Below are positions 48,652 through 56,679 of a stretch of DNA of 64,000 nt, in pieces (position 1 is the stretch's first letter; each line of letters begins with the position of its first letter). The notes beneath the pieces were generated by a model. That model had not been told where the DNA came from. It searched no databases and saw only the letters and a program-made list of their open reading frames with translations. Made by a program: the position numbers and the translations under genes. The stretch spans positions 310,001-374,000 of the forward strand of contig NZ_ONZI01000004.1 of the NCBI RefSeq assembly GCF_900312995.1. Reading direction: 5' to 3'. Source of the DNA: Kushneria phyllosphaerae (lineage in GTDB: Bacteria; Pseudomonadota; Gammaproteobacteria; Pseudomonadales; Halomonadaceae).

Positions 48652-49149
48652 ATGCAGTCACTGACTCACCGTCAACAGTACATGGGGCTTGCCGGCTGGC
48701 TATTGCTGGCCTTTATCGCCGCGGCCATTGGGGCCGTTGCCTCGGTTAACGCGGCCTCGTTCTATCAACAGCTTCAGCAGCCCTCGTGGGCACCGCCGGC
48801 CGGCGTTTTCGGCCCGATATGGACCACGCTTTATACCCTGATGGGCATTGCGGCCTGGTGTGTCTGGCGTGAAAAACCCACGCAGAACGTGCGCCCGGCA
48901 CTAACGCTTTTTGTCGTGCAGCTGGCCCTCAATGCACTGTGGAGCTGGCTCTACTTTGTCTGGCACCTGGGGGCAGTCGCCTTTGCCGGCACGGTCGTGC
49001 TGTGGCTATTGATTCTTGCCACGCTGATCGCCTTCTGGCGCATCAAGCCACTGGCCGGCGCCCTGCTGGTGCCCTATCTGGCGTGGGTAACGCTGGCCAC
49101 GGCGCTTACCTGGAGCACCTGGCATCTCAACCCGCAGATACTGGGCTGA
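48652..49149 (+). CDS. tspO: TspO/MBR family tryptophan-rich sensory protein
   Basis: This 165-residue membrane protein has five predicted helices. The family core SWAPPAGVFGPIWTTLYTLMGIAAWCVW and LALNALWSWLYFVWHLG are clear. TspO proteins bind porphyrins and modulate tetrapyrrole or stress responses. It is divergent from the PanE-like gene and followed by a terminator hairpin. The iterated ACAGAC motif lies in its promoter region. Confidence 0.94.
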   Translation: MQSLTHRQQYMGLAGWLLLAFIAAAIGAVASVNAASFYQQLQQPSWAPPAGVFGPIWTTLYTLMGIAAWCVWREKPTQNVRPALTLFVVQLALNALWSWLYFVWHLGAVAFAGTVVLWLLILATLIAFWRIKPLAGALLVPYLAWVTLATALTWSTWHLNPQILG

Positions 49150-49172
49150 ACACCCCTTTTAATGTTTGTTCA

Positions 49173-49207
49173 AAAGGCCCGTCGCTGGTTCAAGGCGACG
49201 GGCCTTT
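49173..49207 (+). terminator. Hairpin terminator after tspO
   Basis: Arms AAAGGCCCGTCGC (49173-49185) and GCGACGGGCCTTT (49195-49207) form a 13-bp stem with a 9-nt loop; the T-run is short (TTT). Confidence 0.78.
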
Positions 49208-49352
49208 GGCATCCTGTGTGCCTGCATGCGTTCTAACAAAGGTTACAACGCCTCACGTAAAGGCACTGGCAAAGTCTGCCTGGATGGCGGATACCTGAAA
49301 CAGTGAAGCTTTTTTCAGACTGAAGAAGGCAAAACCGTGAGGAATGCCGCTC

Positions 49353-50795
49353 ATGACTGCAGCTCATGTCAGGCCTTTGCGCAAGCGTGCTCGCCGGCTA
49401 ACGGTCAAGGAAGTCACCGTGGTCGACCGACAGGTGCTCAATCGCGCCATCAAGGCCGCCGCGCTGGGTAACGCCATGGAGTGGTTTGATTTCGGCGTGT
49501 ACAGCTATATTGCCGTGACGCTGGGGCGCGTTTTCTATCCATCCGGCAGTGCCGCCTCCCAGCTTCTGGCAACGCTTGCCACCTTTGCCGCCGCCTTTCT
49601 GGTGCGCCCGCTCGGAGGCATGTTCTTTGGGCCACTGGGGGACCGGATCGGTCGTCAGAAGGTGCTGGCGGCCACCATGATCATGATGGCCGCCGGCACC
49701 TTCTGTATCGGCCTGATTCCGGACTACCACACCATCGGCATCATGGCGCCGATTCTTTTGCTGGTGGCCCGGCTGGTACAGGGCTTTTCGACCGGCGGCG
49801 AATATGGCGGCGCCGCCACCTTTATCGCCGAATACGCGCCTGACCGCCGACGCGGTTTCATGGGAAGCTGGCTGGAGTTCGGCACGCTGGCGGGCTATAT
49901 CGCCGGCGCCGGTATCGTGACGGCACTGACCAGCCTGCTTAGTGACGACGCCCTGCTCAGCTGGGGCTGGCGAGTGCCCTTTTTGATTGCCGGCCCCATT
50001 GGCCTGATCGGGCTTTACATCCGCCTGCGCCTTGAAGAGACGCCTGCCTTTCAGAAACAGGCCGAAGCCCGCGAGGATGAATCTCCCACACCGCGCAATC
50101 CGCTGCTTCACATGGTCATGAATCACTACCGGGCCCTGCTGGTGTGTGTCGGGCTGGTGCTGGTGTTTAACGTGACCGACTACATGCTGCTCTCCTATAT
50201 GCCCAGCTACCTGTCGGCCAATCTGGGCTACGATACCGCGCATGGTCTGGTGCTGATCCTGCTGGTCATGGCCTGCATGATGGTCATCAACCCCTTCATG
50301 GGAAAGCTCAGTGACCGGACAGGACGCAAGCCAATGATTTTTGTGGGGTGCGCCGGTTTTGTCCTGCTATCCATTCCCTGCTTTCTACTGATCGGGCAGC
50401 ACAGCATTGCCCTGGTGTTTGCAGGGCTTTTGATCATGGGGCTTTTGCTGACCTGCTTTACCGGCGCCATGCCGGCGGCGCTGCCGGCCCTTTTCCCCAC
50501 CGACATTCGCTACGGCGGGCTGGCCATTGCGTTTAACATTTCGGTCTCGCTGTTCGGGGGCACCACACCGCTGCTGGCCGCATGGCTGGTTGACGCCACC
50601 CACAATCCATTGATGCCGGCCTTTTATCTGATGCTGGCAGGGGTCATCGGTGGGCTGACCATTTTTCTCACGCCCGAAACGGCCAACCGCCCGCTGATGG
50701 GCGAGGCCCCCACCGCCAGCTCTCACGCTGAAGCCCATGAACTGACCCGCGCCTACAACGAAGATGCCGAGGCACGGCCATCAGAAGGCGTTTAA
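49353..50795 (+). CDS. MFS symporter, ProP-like (osmoprotectant/metabolite:H+ symporter)
   Basis: This 480-residue transporter has 12 membrane helices. GNAMEWFDFGVYSYIAVTLG, RPLGGMFFGPLGDRIGRQKVLA, FSTGGEYGGAATFIAEYAPD and GFMGSWLEFGTLAG are very close to E. coli ProP, which takes up proline, betaine and ectoine. The C-terminal tail is short and lacks the long osmosensing coiled coil, so its regulation may differ. Of two nearby ATGs, 49353 is placed 9 bp after GAGGA; 49344 directly abuts it. It looks monocistronic. Confidence 0.88.
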   Translation: MTAAHVRPLRKRARRLTVKEVTVVDRQVLNRAIKAAALGNAMEWFDFGVYSYIAVTLGRVFYPSGSAASQLLATLATFAAAFLVRPLGGMFFGPLGDRIGRQKVLAATMIMMAAGTFCIGLIPDYHTIGIMAPILLLVARLVQGFSTGGEYGGAATFIAEYAPDRRRGFMGSWLEFGTLAGYIAGAGIVTALTSLLSDDALLSWGWRVPFLIAGPIGLIGLYIRLRLEETPAFQKQAEAREDESPTPRNPLLHMVMNHYRALLVCVGLVLVFNVTDYMLLSYMPSYLSANLGYDTAHGLVLILLVMACMMVINPFMGKLSDRTGRKPMIFVGCAGFVLLSIPCFLLIGQHSIALVFAGLLIMGLLLTCFTGAMPAALPALFPTDIRYGGLAIAFNISVSLFGGTTPLLAAWLVDATHNPLMPAFYLMLAGVIGGLTIFLTPETANRPLMGEAPTASSHAEAHELTRAYNEDAEARPSEGV

Positions 50796-50801
50796 CGACA
50801 A

Positions 50802-50830
50802 AAGCCCGCCACTCAAGGAGTGGCGGGCTT
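50802..50830. terminator. Terminator between the ProP-like and PRISE genes
   Basis: Arms AAGCCCGCCACTC and GAGTGGCGGGCTT form a 13-bp stem with a 3-nt loop. The minus strand continues into TTTT, so it mainly ends the PRISE gene; it may also serve the plus-strand gene. Confidence 0.85.
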
Positions 50831-50853
50831 GCTCGATACGCGAGTGCGCTGTG

Positions 50854-51912
50854 TTACGGAATGACCTTCTCGGCGCGCAGACGAGTAAAGAGGTCAAAGA
50901 AGGCCGCGCGGGTTTCGCGGAACTCATCAAAGCCAAAGTCGCGGCATTTGACGAGGTCGTTGACGCACTCCTGCTCGCGGCCAAGGTCGGCATCGGTGTG
51001 CCACCAGGAAGCAAGCTTCGTCACGTCCGATTCAACCAGACCGTGCTGCTCGGCAATCTTTTGCCACTCGGGCTCAAGACCGGCCATCTGCTCTTCCAGC
51101 GGCTGCGGCGTTTCGGGGCAGTCTGCCACTTCAAGGCCGAAGAACTCGCCGATTTCCTGCCACATGCGGCGCCAGCGGAAGGTATCACCGTTGACCGTGT
51201 TGAACGCCTGATTGTGCGCACCAGTCGTCAGGGATGCCCATTCCATCTGGCGTGCCAGCAGCAGCGCATCGGTCATGTCGGTCAGCGCATTCCACTGAAG
51301 CTGCGAGCCCGGGAAGATGAACTGTCGACCGGTGGCCTTGCAGATCGAGGCGTAAACGCCAAGCGTGGTGCCCATGTTCATGGCATTGCCGCGGGCATGG
51401 CCGATGACGGTATGCGGGCGATGCACATTCCAGGCAAAGCCGTATTTTCCAGCGGCTTCGATCAGGATATCTTCCAGCGTGTAGTAGAAGTTTTCCCCCG
51501 GTACGCGCGGTGCCGACTCACGAAACGGCGTTTCAACCTTGCCGCTGCCATAGCTTTCAAAGGAGCCCAGATACTGCTTGGTGCCAGTGACCAGCGCCGC
51601 ATGCTCAAGCTTTTCCGGATCCAGCGCGGCAAACAGGTTATTCATCATCGCGCCATTGGCTTCGACGTTTTCCTGTTCGCTGTCACGTTTGGTCCAGGTG
51701 CAATAGAAGACATGGCTGATCGCCAGGCCCTTGAGCGCCTGTGCAGTTGCATCGGCATCCAGCAGATTCGCGGAAACCGGAATCACGCCGTCCTTGCCGG
51801 TGGGCTGACGCGACAGGCCGTAAACGGTCCAGCCGCTGGCGACCAGATATGAGGCCAGGTTACCGCCGGTAATGCCCGTGGCGCCGACAACCAGTGCTAC
51901 ACCCTTTTGCAT
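50854..51912 (-). CDS. PRISE-type SDR oxidoreductase (progesterone 5-beta-reductase/iridoid synthase-like)
   Basis: This 352-residue atypical SDR has the NADP motif ALVVGATGITGGNLASYL, HVFYCTWTKRDSEQENVEANG, LVTGTKQYLGSFESYG and NFYYTLEDILIEA. The last two replace the usual YxxxK and are characteristic of the PRISE (SDR75U) group. These enzymes reduce activated enones; the bacterial physiological substrate is unknown. RBS GGGAG precedes the ATG. A LysR gene starts 105 bp away on the opposite strand and may control it. Confidence 0.85.
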   Translation of the reverse strand: MQKGVALVVGATGITGGNLASYLVASGWTVYGLSRQPTGKDGVIPVSANLLDADATAQALKGLAISHVFYCTWTKRDSEQENVEANGAMMNNLFAALDPEKLEHAALVTGTKQYLGSFESYGSGKVETPFRESAPRVPGENFYYTLEDILIEAAGKYGFAWNVHRPHTVIGHARGNAMNMGTTLGVYASICKATGRQFIFPGSQLQWNALTDMTDALLLARQMEWASLTTGAHNQAFNTVNGDTFRWRRMWQEIGEFFGLEVADCPETPQPLEEQMAGLEPEWQKIAEQHGLVESDVTKLASWWHTDADLGREQECVNDLVKCRDFGFDEFRETRAAFFDLFTRLRAEKVIP

Positions 51913-52017
51913 GATGAGACTCCCTTGTTCATCAAATGATGCCGAGCATTATGGCCCTTGCGTGTCGTTGCCGAAATCGAACATTATGCAAATGATTATT
52001 GCACCAGGCGCAACTTC

Positions 52018-52965
52018 ATGGATCTCAATGCGTTACGAACGTTCGAGCGGGTCGCGGCCACCGGCAGTTTCACAAACGCTGCACGGCATTTTCATGTCGC
52101 GGTGTCTTCGGTCTCGCGCCAGGTGGGCGCGCTGGAGAAAAGTCTCGGCATTCGGCTGCTTTATCGCCATACCCGAGCGGTCACACTGACCGAGGCCGGC
52201 CGGCAGTACTACGAGCAGATTCGTGGCACGCTCGAGCAGCTGGATCAGGCCACCGAGGCCCTCAAGAGCCCGGCGCAGGCGCCTTCAGGAATTTTACACA
52301 TCAATAGCCCAGTCGCTTTCGGCCGCCATCAGGTGGTGCCGCTGCTGCGCGGTTTTCAGCAGCGCTGCCCCGGCGTGCGCGCCGAGCTGCTGCTGACCGA
52401 TGCGCTAACCGACCCGGTGCGTGAAGGCAGCGACATTACCTTTCGCGTTGGGCGGCTGGCCGATTCCTCACTGATCGCACGACCGCTGGCGCCGATGCAC
52501 TACGTGGCCGCCGCTGCACCCGCCTATCTCGCCAGCCGCGGCACACCGACCACTCCGGAGGCGCTTCGGGATCATGACTGCCTGCTCTATCAGGGCGAAA
52601 TGGGTCGACAGCGCTGGTATTTCCAGCATCCTGATGACGAGACGCCGACGGCGTTCGAGCTGACCGGCAGCCTCTACAGCAACGATGCTGACAGCCTGCT
52701 TCAGGCCGCCATACTGGGCCAGGGCATCGTACTGTTCCCGACCTGGCTGATCGATGAGGCGCTGGCCTCAAGGCAGTTGGTCCCGCTTTTGAGGCAGTGG
52801 CGCTGCGAAGTGGTCCCCGAGCAGCGCATGATTCACGTGCTGACCACCGATGGCCGACTGCGCACGCCCAAGGTCGCGGCGTTCATGGACTATTTGCAGG
52901 AAACGATTGGCGATACGCCGCCCTGGGATGACTGGCAGCGACCCGAAAAAACGCCCTCTTCGTAG
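52018..52965 (+). CDS. LysR-family transcriptional regulator
   Basis: This 315-residue protein has an N-terminal winged HTH (MDLNALRTFERVAATGSFTNAARHFHVAVSSVSRQVGALEKSLGIRL is split here for reading at about 1-47) and a C-terminal substrate-binding domain. It is of the short-loop CrgA/AaeR type, with GILHINSPVAFGR near 106. ATG 52018 gives the canonical start; the frame is open upstream to 51958. It is divergent from the PRISE gene, the usual arrangement of a LysR regulator and its target. Confidence 0.92.
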   Translation: MDLNALRTFERVAATGSFTNAARHFHVAVSSVSRQVGALEKSLGIRLLYRHTRAVTLTEAGRQYYEQIRGTLEQLDQATEALKSPAQAPSGILHINSPVAFGRHQVVPLLRGFQQRCPGVRAELLLTDALTDPVREGSDITFRVGRLADSSLIARPLAPMHYVAAAAPAYLASRGTPTTPEALRDHDCLLYQGEMGRQRWYFQHPDDETPTAFELTGSLYSNDADSLLQAAILGQGIVLFPTWLIDEALASRQLVPLLRQWRCEVVPEQRMIHVLTTDGRLRTPKVAAFMDYLQETIGDTPPWDDWQRPEKTPSS

Positions 52966-52970
52966 CGGCG

Positions 52971-53912
52971 TCAGCCGGGGGTCGAGACGGGGTTATCAGA
53001 CCGCGCGCGCGTCCAGCGCACCGGCGCGGAAAGACAGACCAGACAGGCAATCACCAGCACGATGCCGACCCAGCCCAGCAGGGGCAGACGCTCGCCGACG
53101 ATCACCACGGCCAGCAGTGCTGCCACCACCGGTTCGAACAGCGTGATGGTGGTGGCCGTGCTGGCCGGCACTCTGGCAAGGCCATATCCAAAGCCGAGAT
53201 AGCCCAGAAACATCGGTACCAGCGCCATGTAGAGCCCGACCGTCACGTTGTTGACGGACGCCAGCAGCGGCGCGCCGGTGAGCAGCAGTACCGGCATCAG
53301 CAGGATCCCGCCCAGCCCGAAGGTGGCGCCCATCGCCGCGCGCGTCGGAATGCCACCCTGCATCAGACGCCGCGCCGACCAGGAATAAAACGCATAGGTC
53401 AGCCCCGCCACCACCCCCATTAACACGCCCTGAACTACCCGTGCGGTACTGCCCACACCATCATGCGGGCCGGTTTCTGCAAGACACAGCAGCGCCATGC
53501 CGGCCAGCCCCAGGACTGCGCCGAGTTTCCAGCGCGCGCCCAGCCTCAGGCCATCAAAGCGCGATTCGATTAGCGCCGAGAGCAGCGGCGCCGAGCCGAT
53601 CGACACCACTGTCCCGATGGTGACGCCGGCCAGACGCATGGCGCCATAAAATGCCAAAGGATAGATCGCCACCGCCACGGCGCCCGAGAGCAGCCACGGC
53701 CAGCGCGCGCGCAGCAGCGCCCGGGACCCGTGAATGCGCGGCGCCGCTACCAGCGCCTGCAACAATCCGCCCATCCCCATCGCCACGGCACCAATGGCCA
53801 CCGCGCTGACCTCCGGGGCCAGCGTCGCCGCGGTGCCGGTGGTGCCCCACAGCACGGCGGCCAGCAGAACCCCCAGAACACCGAGAAGATGTTCACGAGC
53901 GGGCGCGCTCAC
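52971..53912 (-). CDS. EamA/DMT-family transporter
   Basis: This 313-residue protein has ten hydrophobic helices in two EamA repeats (AAVLWGTTGTAATLAPEVS near 17-35; GLTYAFYSWSARRLMQGG in the second half). The start is GTG at 53912, which overlaps the tetR stop by 4 bp (GTGA). It is probably an exporter of a metabolite or drug under control of the co-transcribed TetR regulator. The substrate is unknown. Confidence 0.9.
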   Translation of the reverse strand: MSAPAREHLLGVLGVLLAAVLWGTTGTAATLAPEVSAVAIGAVAMGMGGLLQALVAAPRIHGSRALLRARWPWLLSGAVAVAIYPLAFYGAMRLAGVTIGTVVSIGSAPLLSALIESRFDGLRLGARWKLGAVLGLAGMALLCLAETGPHDGVGSTARVVQGVLMGVVAGLTYAFYSWSARRLMQGGIPTRAAMGATFGLGGILLMPVLLLTGAPLLASVNNVTVGLYMALVPMFLGYLGFGYGLARVPASTATTITLFEPVVAALLAVVIVGERLPLLGWVGIVLVIACLVCLSAPVRWTRARSDNPVSTPG

Positions 53913-54496
53913 AGGGCACCTACCAGAGCGCTCGCCATGTCATGAGCCTCGCGAACACAGCGGCTGTTGCCTTCAAGCCCCGCGCGCACTATCGCCCCTT
54001 CCAGCAAAAAGGCGAGCTGCTGCGCCAGACGCGCGGCGCAAGCCTCATCATCGGTCAGCTCAATGAGCGGTGCGGCCAGCAGCGCCTCGACCTGCTGCTT
54101 GTGACGACGCACCACGTCGCGCCCATCATGCCCGACCGGCAGTTCGGCGGCGGCGTTAAGCAAGCCGCAGCCGCGAAAGCCGCGTTCATAGGCCCATTCC
54201 GCATGGTCCTGATAGGCCAGAAACACCGCCAGTACCTGATCAATAGGCGTGAAAGCCCGGGCCAGCCGCGTCTCATACAGGGCCAGCCATTCGGCGTGAC
54301 GCGCCGCGAGATAAGCCGCCACCAGTGCTGTCTTGGATTCGAAATTGTTATAAAGGCTTTTTTTGGCCACGCCGGCACGCTTGACGATGGCATCGATGCC
54401 GGTGGCAGTAATGCCATCGCTGTAAAACAGCACGGCGGCAGCACCGAGCAGACGCTCACGCGCACTGGCGCTCGACAGGATTTCAGGAGAGGTCAT
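53909..54496 (-). CDS. TetR-family repressor
   Basis: This 195-residue protein has an N-terminal HTH (RERLLGAAAVLFYSDGITAT, then GIDAIVKRAGVAKKSLYNNFESK, about 13-56) and a variable ligand domain. It is the first gene of a two-gene operon with an EamA transporter, and a perfect 26-bp palindrome lies just upstream of its ATG. This is the standard autoregulated repressor/exporter arrangement. The inducer is unknown. Confidence 0.92.
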   Translation of the reverse strand: MTSPEILSSASARERLLGAAAVLFYSDGITATGIDAIVKRAGVAKKSLYNNFESKTALVAAYLAARHAEWLALYETRLARAFTPIDQVLAVFLAYQDHAEWAYERGFRGCGLLNAAAELPVGHDGRDVVRRHKQQVEALLAAPLIELTDDEACAARLAQQLAFLLEGAIVRAGLEGNSRCVREAHDMASALVGAL

Positions 54497-54515
54497 GAGC
54501 GTGGTCCGAAACGCT

Positions 54516-54541
54516 GAGTAGGTAGACCAGTCTACCTACTC
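54516..54541 (-). promoter_or_regulatory. Perfect palindromic operator upstream of tetR-eamA
   Basis: Arm GAGTAGGTAGAC (54516-54527), 2-bp spacer CA, and its exact complement (54530-54541) make a 12-bp perfect inverted repeat 19 bp before the tetR start. Size and position fit a TetR dimer-of-dimers operator. The inner TAGAC..GTCTA core resembles YcdC/AcrR-type sites used by many TetR proteins. Confidence 0.85.
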
Positions 54542-54781
54542 GGGAACCTGATTCAAAAGCGCTCGATGGAAAGCGAACCTCATCAATAGAAAACCTCATG
54601 AACTGAAAGCCCGATAGACACAAAGCGCCACGAAAAGAAGGCCGCAAGAACAGAAGTTGCTGTAAGTGGTCGCCGCTCGGCGGGAATCCGTGTATTAGTG
54701 TTTTTTTTATGGCCTCAAGCAGGCCATTATCAATCCGGCCTTCTGGACAGGGGGCTTTGACAACGAAAAGGAAAGCAACAC

Positions 54782-54853
54782 ATGAGCCCCCGGCTAATCT
54801 TTATTCTCATGGCATTTCTGGGTTTTGTGATCCTGATACTGATCGACCGGTAA
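54782..54853 (+). CDS. 23-residue single-helix membrane peptide
   Basis: The frame encodes MSPRLIFILMAF followed by LGFVILILIDR: a short basic N-end, one 18-residue hydrophobic helix and a charged C-end. It fits the small-membrane-protein pattern. AAGGAAA lies about 8 bp before the ATG, and a strong terminator begins 45 bp after the stop, so the unit has both translation and termination signals. It does not clearly match CydX, KdpF or AcrZ. The roughly 240 bp upstream hold an inverted repeat ATGGCCT-N5-AGGCCAT (54709-54727) and nothing else recognisable. Confidence 0.6.
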   Translation: MSPRLIFILMAFLGFVILILIDR

Positions 54854-54897
54854 CCTTGAGCATGGTGAGCATCAGCTTTTGGCTGAGACCAGAACAC

Positions 54898-54932
54898 AAA
54901 AAAGCCCCGACGCGTCTGCGCCGGGGCTTTTT
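54898..54932. terminator. Bidirectional terminator between the membrane peptide and the DJ-1 gene
   Basis: Arms AAAAAGCCCCG and CGGGGCTTTTT form an 11-bp stem around a 12-nt loop, with A and T runs on both sides. Confidence 0.9.
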
Positions 54933-54946
54933 AATCCCTCAGGCCT

Positions 54947-55636
54947 TTAGCGCTTGAGCGATTCAAGCAGCTTGTCGGCCACGGCCTCCGAGCTTGCCGG
55001 GTTCTGGCCGGTAATCACCAGGCCATCCACGACGGCAAACGGCGCAAAAGCTTCTACCTTCTGGTAGTCCGCGCCGCGGCGCTTGAGCTCATCTTCCAGC
55101 AGATGCGGAACCACGTCGGTCAGGCCAACCGCAGCCTCTTCCTCATTGGTAAAGCCTGCCACCCTTTTGCCCTTGATCACGAACTCGCCCTGCTCGTTCT
55201 TGAGATTCAAAAATGCGGTGGGCGCATGGCAGACAGAAGCAATCGGCTTGTCCTGACGCAGGAAGTCTTCCAGTAGCGCGATGGAGTCCTGATTCTCGGT
55301 CAGATCCCACAGCGGGCCGTGGCCACCGGGATAAAACACGGTGTCGAAATCTTCGGCGCGCATGTCGGCCAGCCGCTGAGTATTGGCGATGCGTGCCTTC
55401 GCCTCGTCATCGGCGTAAAAACGACGCGTGGCGTCAGTCTGGGCATCCTCGCCTTCGCTATTGGGGTCGATCGGTGCAGCCCCGCCAGCAGGCGTTGCCA
55501 GCGTGATGTCACAGCCGGCATCCAGGAAGGTGTAGTAAGGCGCGGCAAACTCTTCTGCCCAGAAACCGGTCTTGTGGCCGGTGTTGCCCATTTCATCGTG
55601 AGAGGTCAGAACCATCAAAATACGTGCAGCGCTCAT
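54947..55636 (-). CDS. DJ-1/PfpI-family (Hsp31-like) glyoxalase/chaperone
   Basis: This 229-residue class I glutamine-amidotransferase-fold protein starts ILMVLTSHDEMGNTG. KTGFWAEEF carries the conserved Glu (about 28), VFYPGGHGPLWDL is present, and the nucleophile elbow ASVCHAP puts Cys at 136. This layout matches the Hsp31/YDR533C-type DJ-1 proteins, which have glutathione-independent glyoxalase III or deglycase-like activity. RBS AGGAG precedes the ATG. It is monocistronic. Confidence 0.9.
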   Translation of the reverse strand: MSAARILMVLTSHDEMGNTGHKTGFWAEEFAAPYYTFLDAGCDITLATPAGGAAPIDPNSEGEDAQTDATRRFYADDEAKARIANTQRLADMRAEDFDTVFYPGGHGPLWDLTENQDSIALLEDFLRQDKPIASVCHAPTAFLNLKNEQGEFVIKGKRVAGFTNEEEAAVGLTDVVPHLLEDELKRRGADYQKVEAFAPFAVVDGLVITGQNPASSEAVADKLLESLKR

Positions 55637-55774
55637 GGAGTACTCCTGTTGGCGTGGATTACGTCATGAGATGGATGCATCCGGACCATATATCAAGGCA
55701 GTGTCCTCGGGCCTTTTGTCGCAGCCCGGAAAACATACGTCACGCCATACAGCACTCCGGTAAACGCGCGCCAT

Positions 55775-55806
55775 AAAAAGGCCCTTCGACGCATCGCCGA
55801 AGGGCC
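55775..55806 (-). terminator. Terminator of the metallothionein gene
   Basis: Arms GGCCCTTCG (55780-55788) and CGAAGGGCC (55798-55806) form a 9-bp stem followed on the minus strand by T5. It lies 49 bp past the metallothionein stop. Confidence 0.85.
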
Positions 55807-55854
55807 ATATCAGGCCATCAAGACAGGCTTTTGCCCATCCTGATCAGGCCGTGA

Positions 55855-56013
55855 TTACTTGCCGCAGCTGCAGTTGTGACCGCAGTCTTTTGAACCATCG
55901 GCATGACCGGTGGCGCAGGCCTGGCAGCAGTACAGCTCGCCGTCACGCTCAACGGCATTGTCGCCGACGCTGCAGGTACATTTCGGGCAGGTACAGTTGG
56001 TCTGGTCAGACAT
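55855..56013 (-). CDS. bmtA: Bacterial metallothionein (BmtA/SmtA type)
   Basis: This 52-residue protein has 10 cysteines (C7, C9, C12, C14, C29, C30, C33, C44, C48, C50) and histidines at 37 and 46. NCTCPKCTCSV, then GELYCCQACATGHADG and a C-terminal HNCSCGK match the bacterial metallothionein family (Pseudomonas BmtA and cyanobacterial SmtA). It binds Zn, Cd or Cu in a Cys/His cluster. AAGGAG lies 7 bp before the ATG. A MerR-type promoter sits 50-76 bp upstream, so metal induction is likely. It is followed by its own terminator. Confidence 0.93.
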   Translation of the reverse strand: MSDQTNCTCPKCTCSVGDNAVERDGELYCCQACATGHADGSKDCGHNCSCGK

Positions 56014-56058
56014 GGTGATGCTCCTTGATCAGGGAAACAAAATGAGATGAACAACACC

Positions 56059-56089
56059 TTTGTAAACCTTGTACCTTCTATAAGGTCAA
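56059..56089 (-). promoter_or_regulatory. MerR-family (CadR/PbrR-like) metal-responsive promoter of the metallothionein gene
   Basis: On the minus strand TTGACCTT-N11-AAGGTTTA gives -35 TTGACC (56089-56084), a 19-bp spacer and -10 TACAAA (56064-56059). The over-long spacer holds the dyad at 56066-56086, reading ACCTTATAG near one end and TACAAGGT at the other. It agrees at 16 of 21 positions with the CadR-type operator as I remember it, and shares the TTGACCTT-N11-AAGGTTTA frame of the E. coli copA (CueR) promoter. Confidence 0.75.
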
Positions 56090-56187
56090 TGCTTTTCAAC
56101 AAGGCCGTGACGAAGCAATCCAGCGACAGAAAACGCATGCTCAAAAAAGGCCCGGCCGCCGCACCTGGATATAACATCATGGCTATA

Positions 56188-56216
56188 AAAAATCCCACCG
56201 GTCGATCACCGGTGGG
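56188..56216 (-). terminator. Terminator of the 67-residue acidic protein gene
   Basis: Arms CCCACCGGT (56194-56202) and ACCGGTGGG (56208-56216) with a 5-nt loop are followed on the minus strand by ATTTTTTA. Confidence 0.88.
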
Positions 56217-56258
56217 CCAGATGTTTAATGTCGCGAAGGACCTGATGCTGCGAAGGGC

Positions 56259-56462
56259 TCAGCCTTCGTCGTTTAGCCGCTGGCAGTCTTCCTCGGCTTC
56301 CTCGCGAACTTCATACTCCTCGCTGACATACTGCGCCTGCTGGTGATCCCAGATTCGAAAGCACGCCAGCGGCATGTCATCCATTTCCTTTTGCTGCTCC
56401 CGATTGGGGGCGCCCTTCACGTGTGCGGTCGCGTGTTCATGCACTTCATAACGGCTTGCCAT
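56259..56462 (-). CDS. Small acidic hypothetical protein
   Basis: I do not recognise this 67-residue protein. It is soluble and acidic (about 17 Asp/Glu), with a central aromatic strand (ACFRIWDHQQAQYVSEEYEV) and a helical C-end (EEAEEDCQRLNDEG). GGAGG lies 5 bp before the ATG and a terminator follows 43 bp after the stop, so it is a real short gene. It lies upstream of the metallothionein gene on the same strand, but a terminator separates them. No function is suggested. Confidence 0.75.
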   Translation of the reverse strand: MASRYEVHEHATAHVKGAPNREQQKEMDDMPLACFRIWDHQQAQYVSEEYEVREEAEEDCQRLNDEG

Positions 56463-56679
56463 GCCTTCCTCCCGATGGATCGATCACGGGGAAAAGTGTG
56501 GGCATGAAAAGCCGGCAATGCCATTAAAGATAGGGGCGACTTTAAAGCCAGTTTCGGTGAGTGTAAGAACCGAGGGAGAGATGAGCATTAGAACACTCAA
56601 GGCCAGACGTTGTTTCGCACGCACATGAAGAAAATTCTAGCCAGCACTCCAATAGCGTCATGAAATAATTTTTTATGTT

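Noticed and set aside
54709..54727. ATGGCCT-N5-AGGCCAT hairpin next to a T8 run as a terminator
   Set aside because: The T-run precedes the stem on the plus strand and would be an A-run after it on the minus strand, so it cannot act as an intrinsic terminator in either direction.
55818..56198. 126-codon frame covering the metallothionein region
   Set aside because: It is in a different frame from the 52-residue Cys-rich protein, which has a good RBS, family motifs and a metal-type promoter; the longer frame has none of these.
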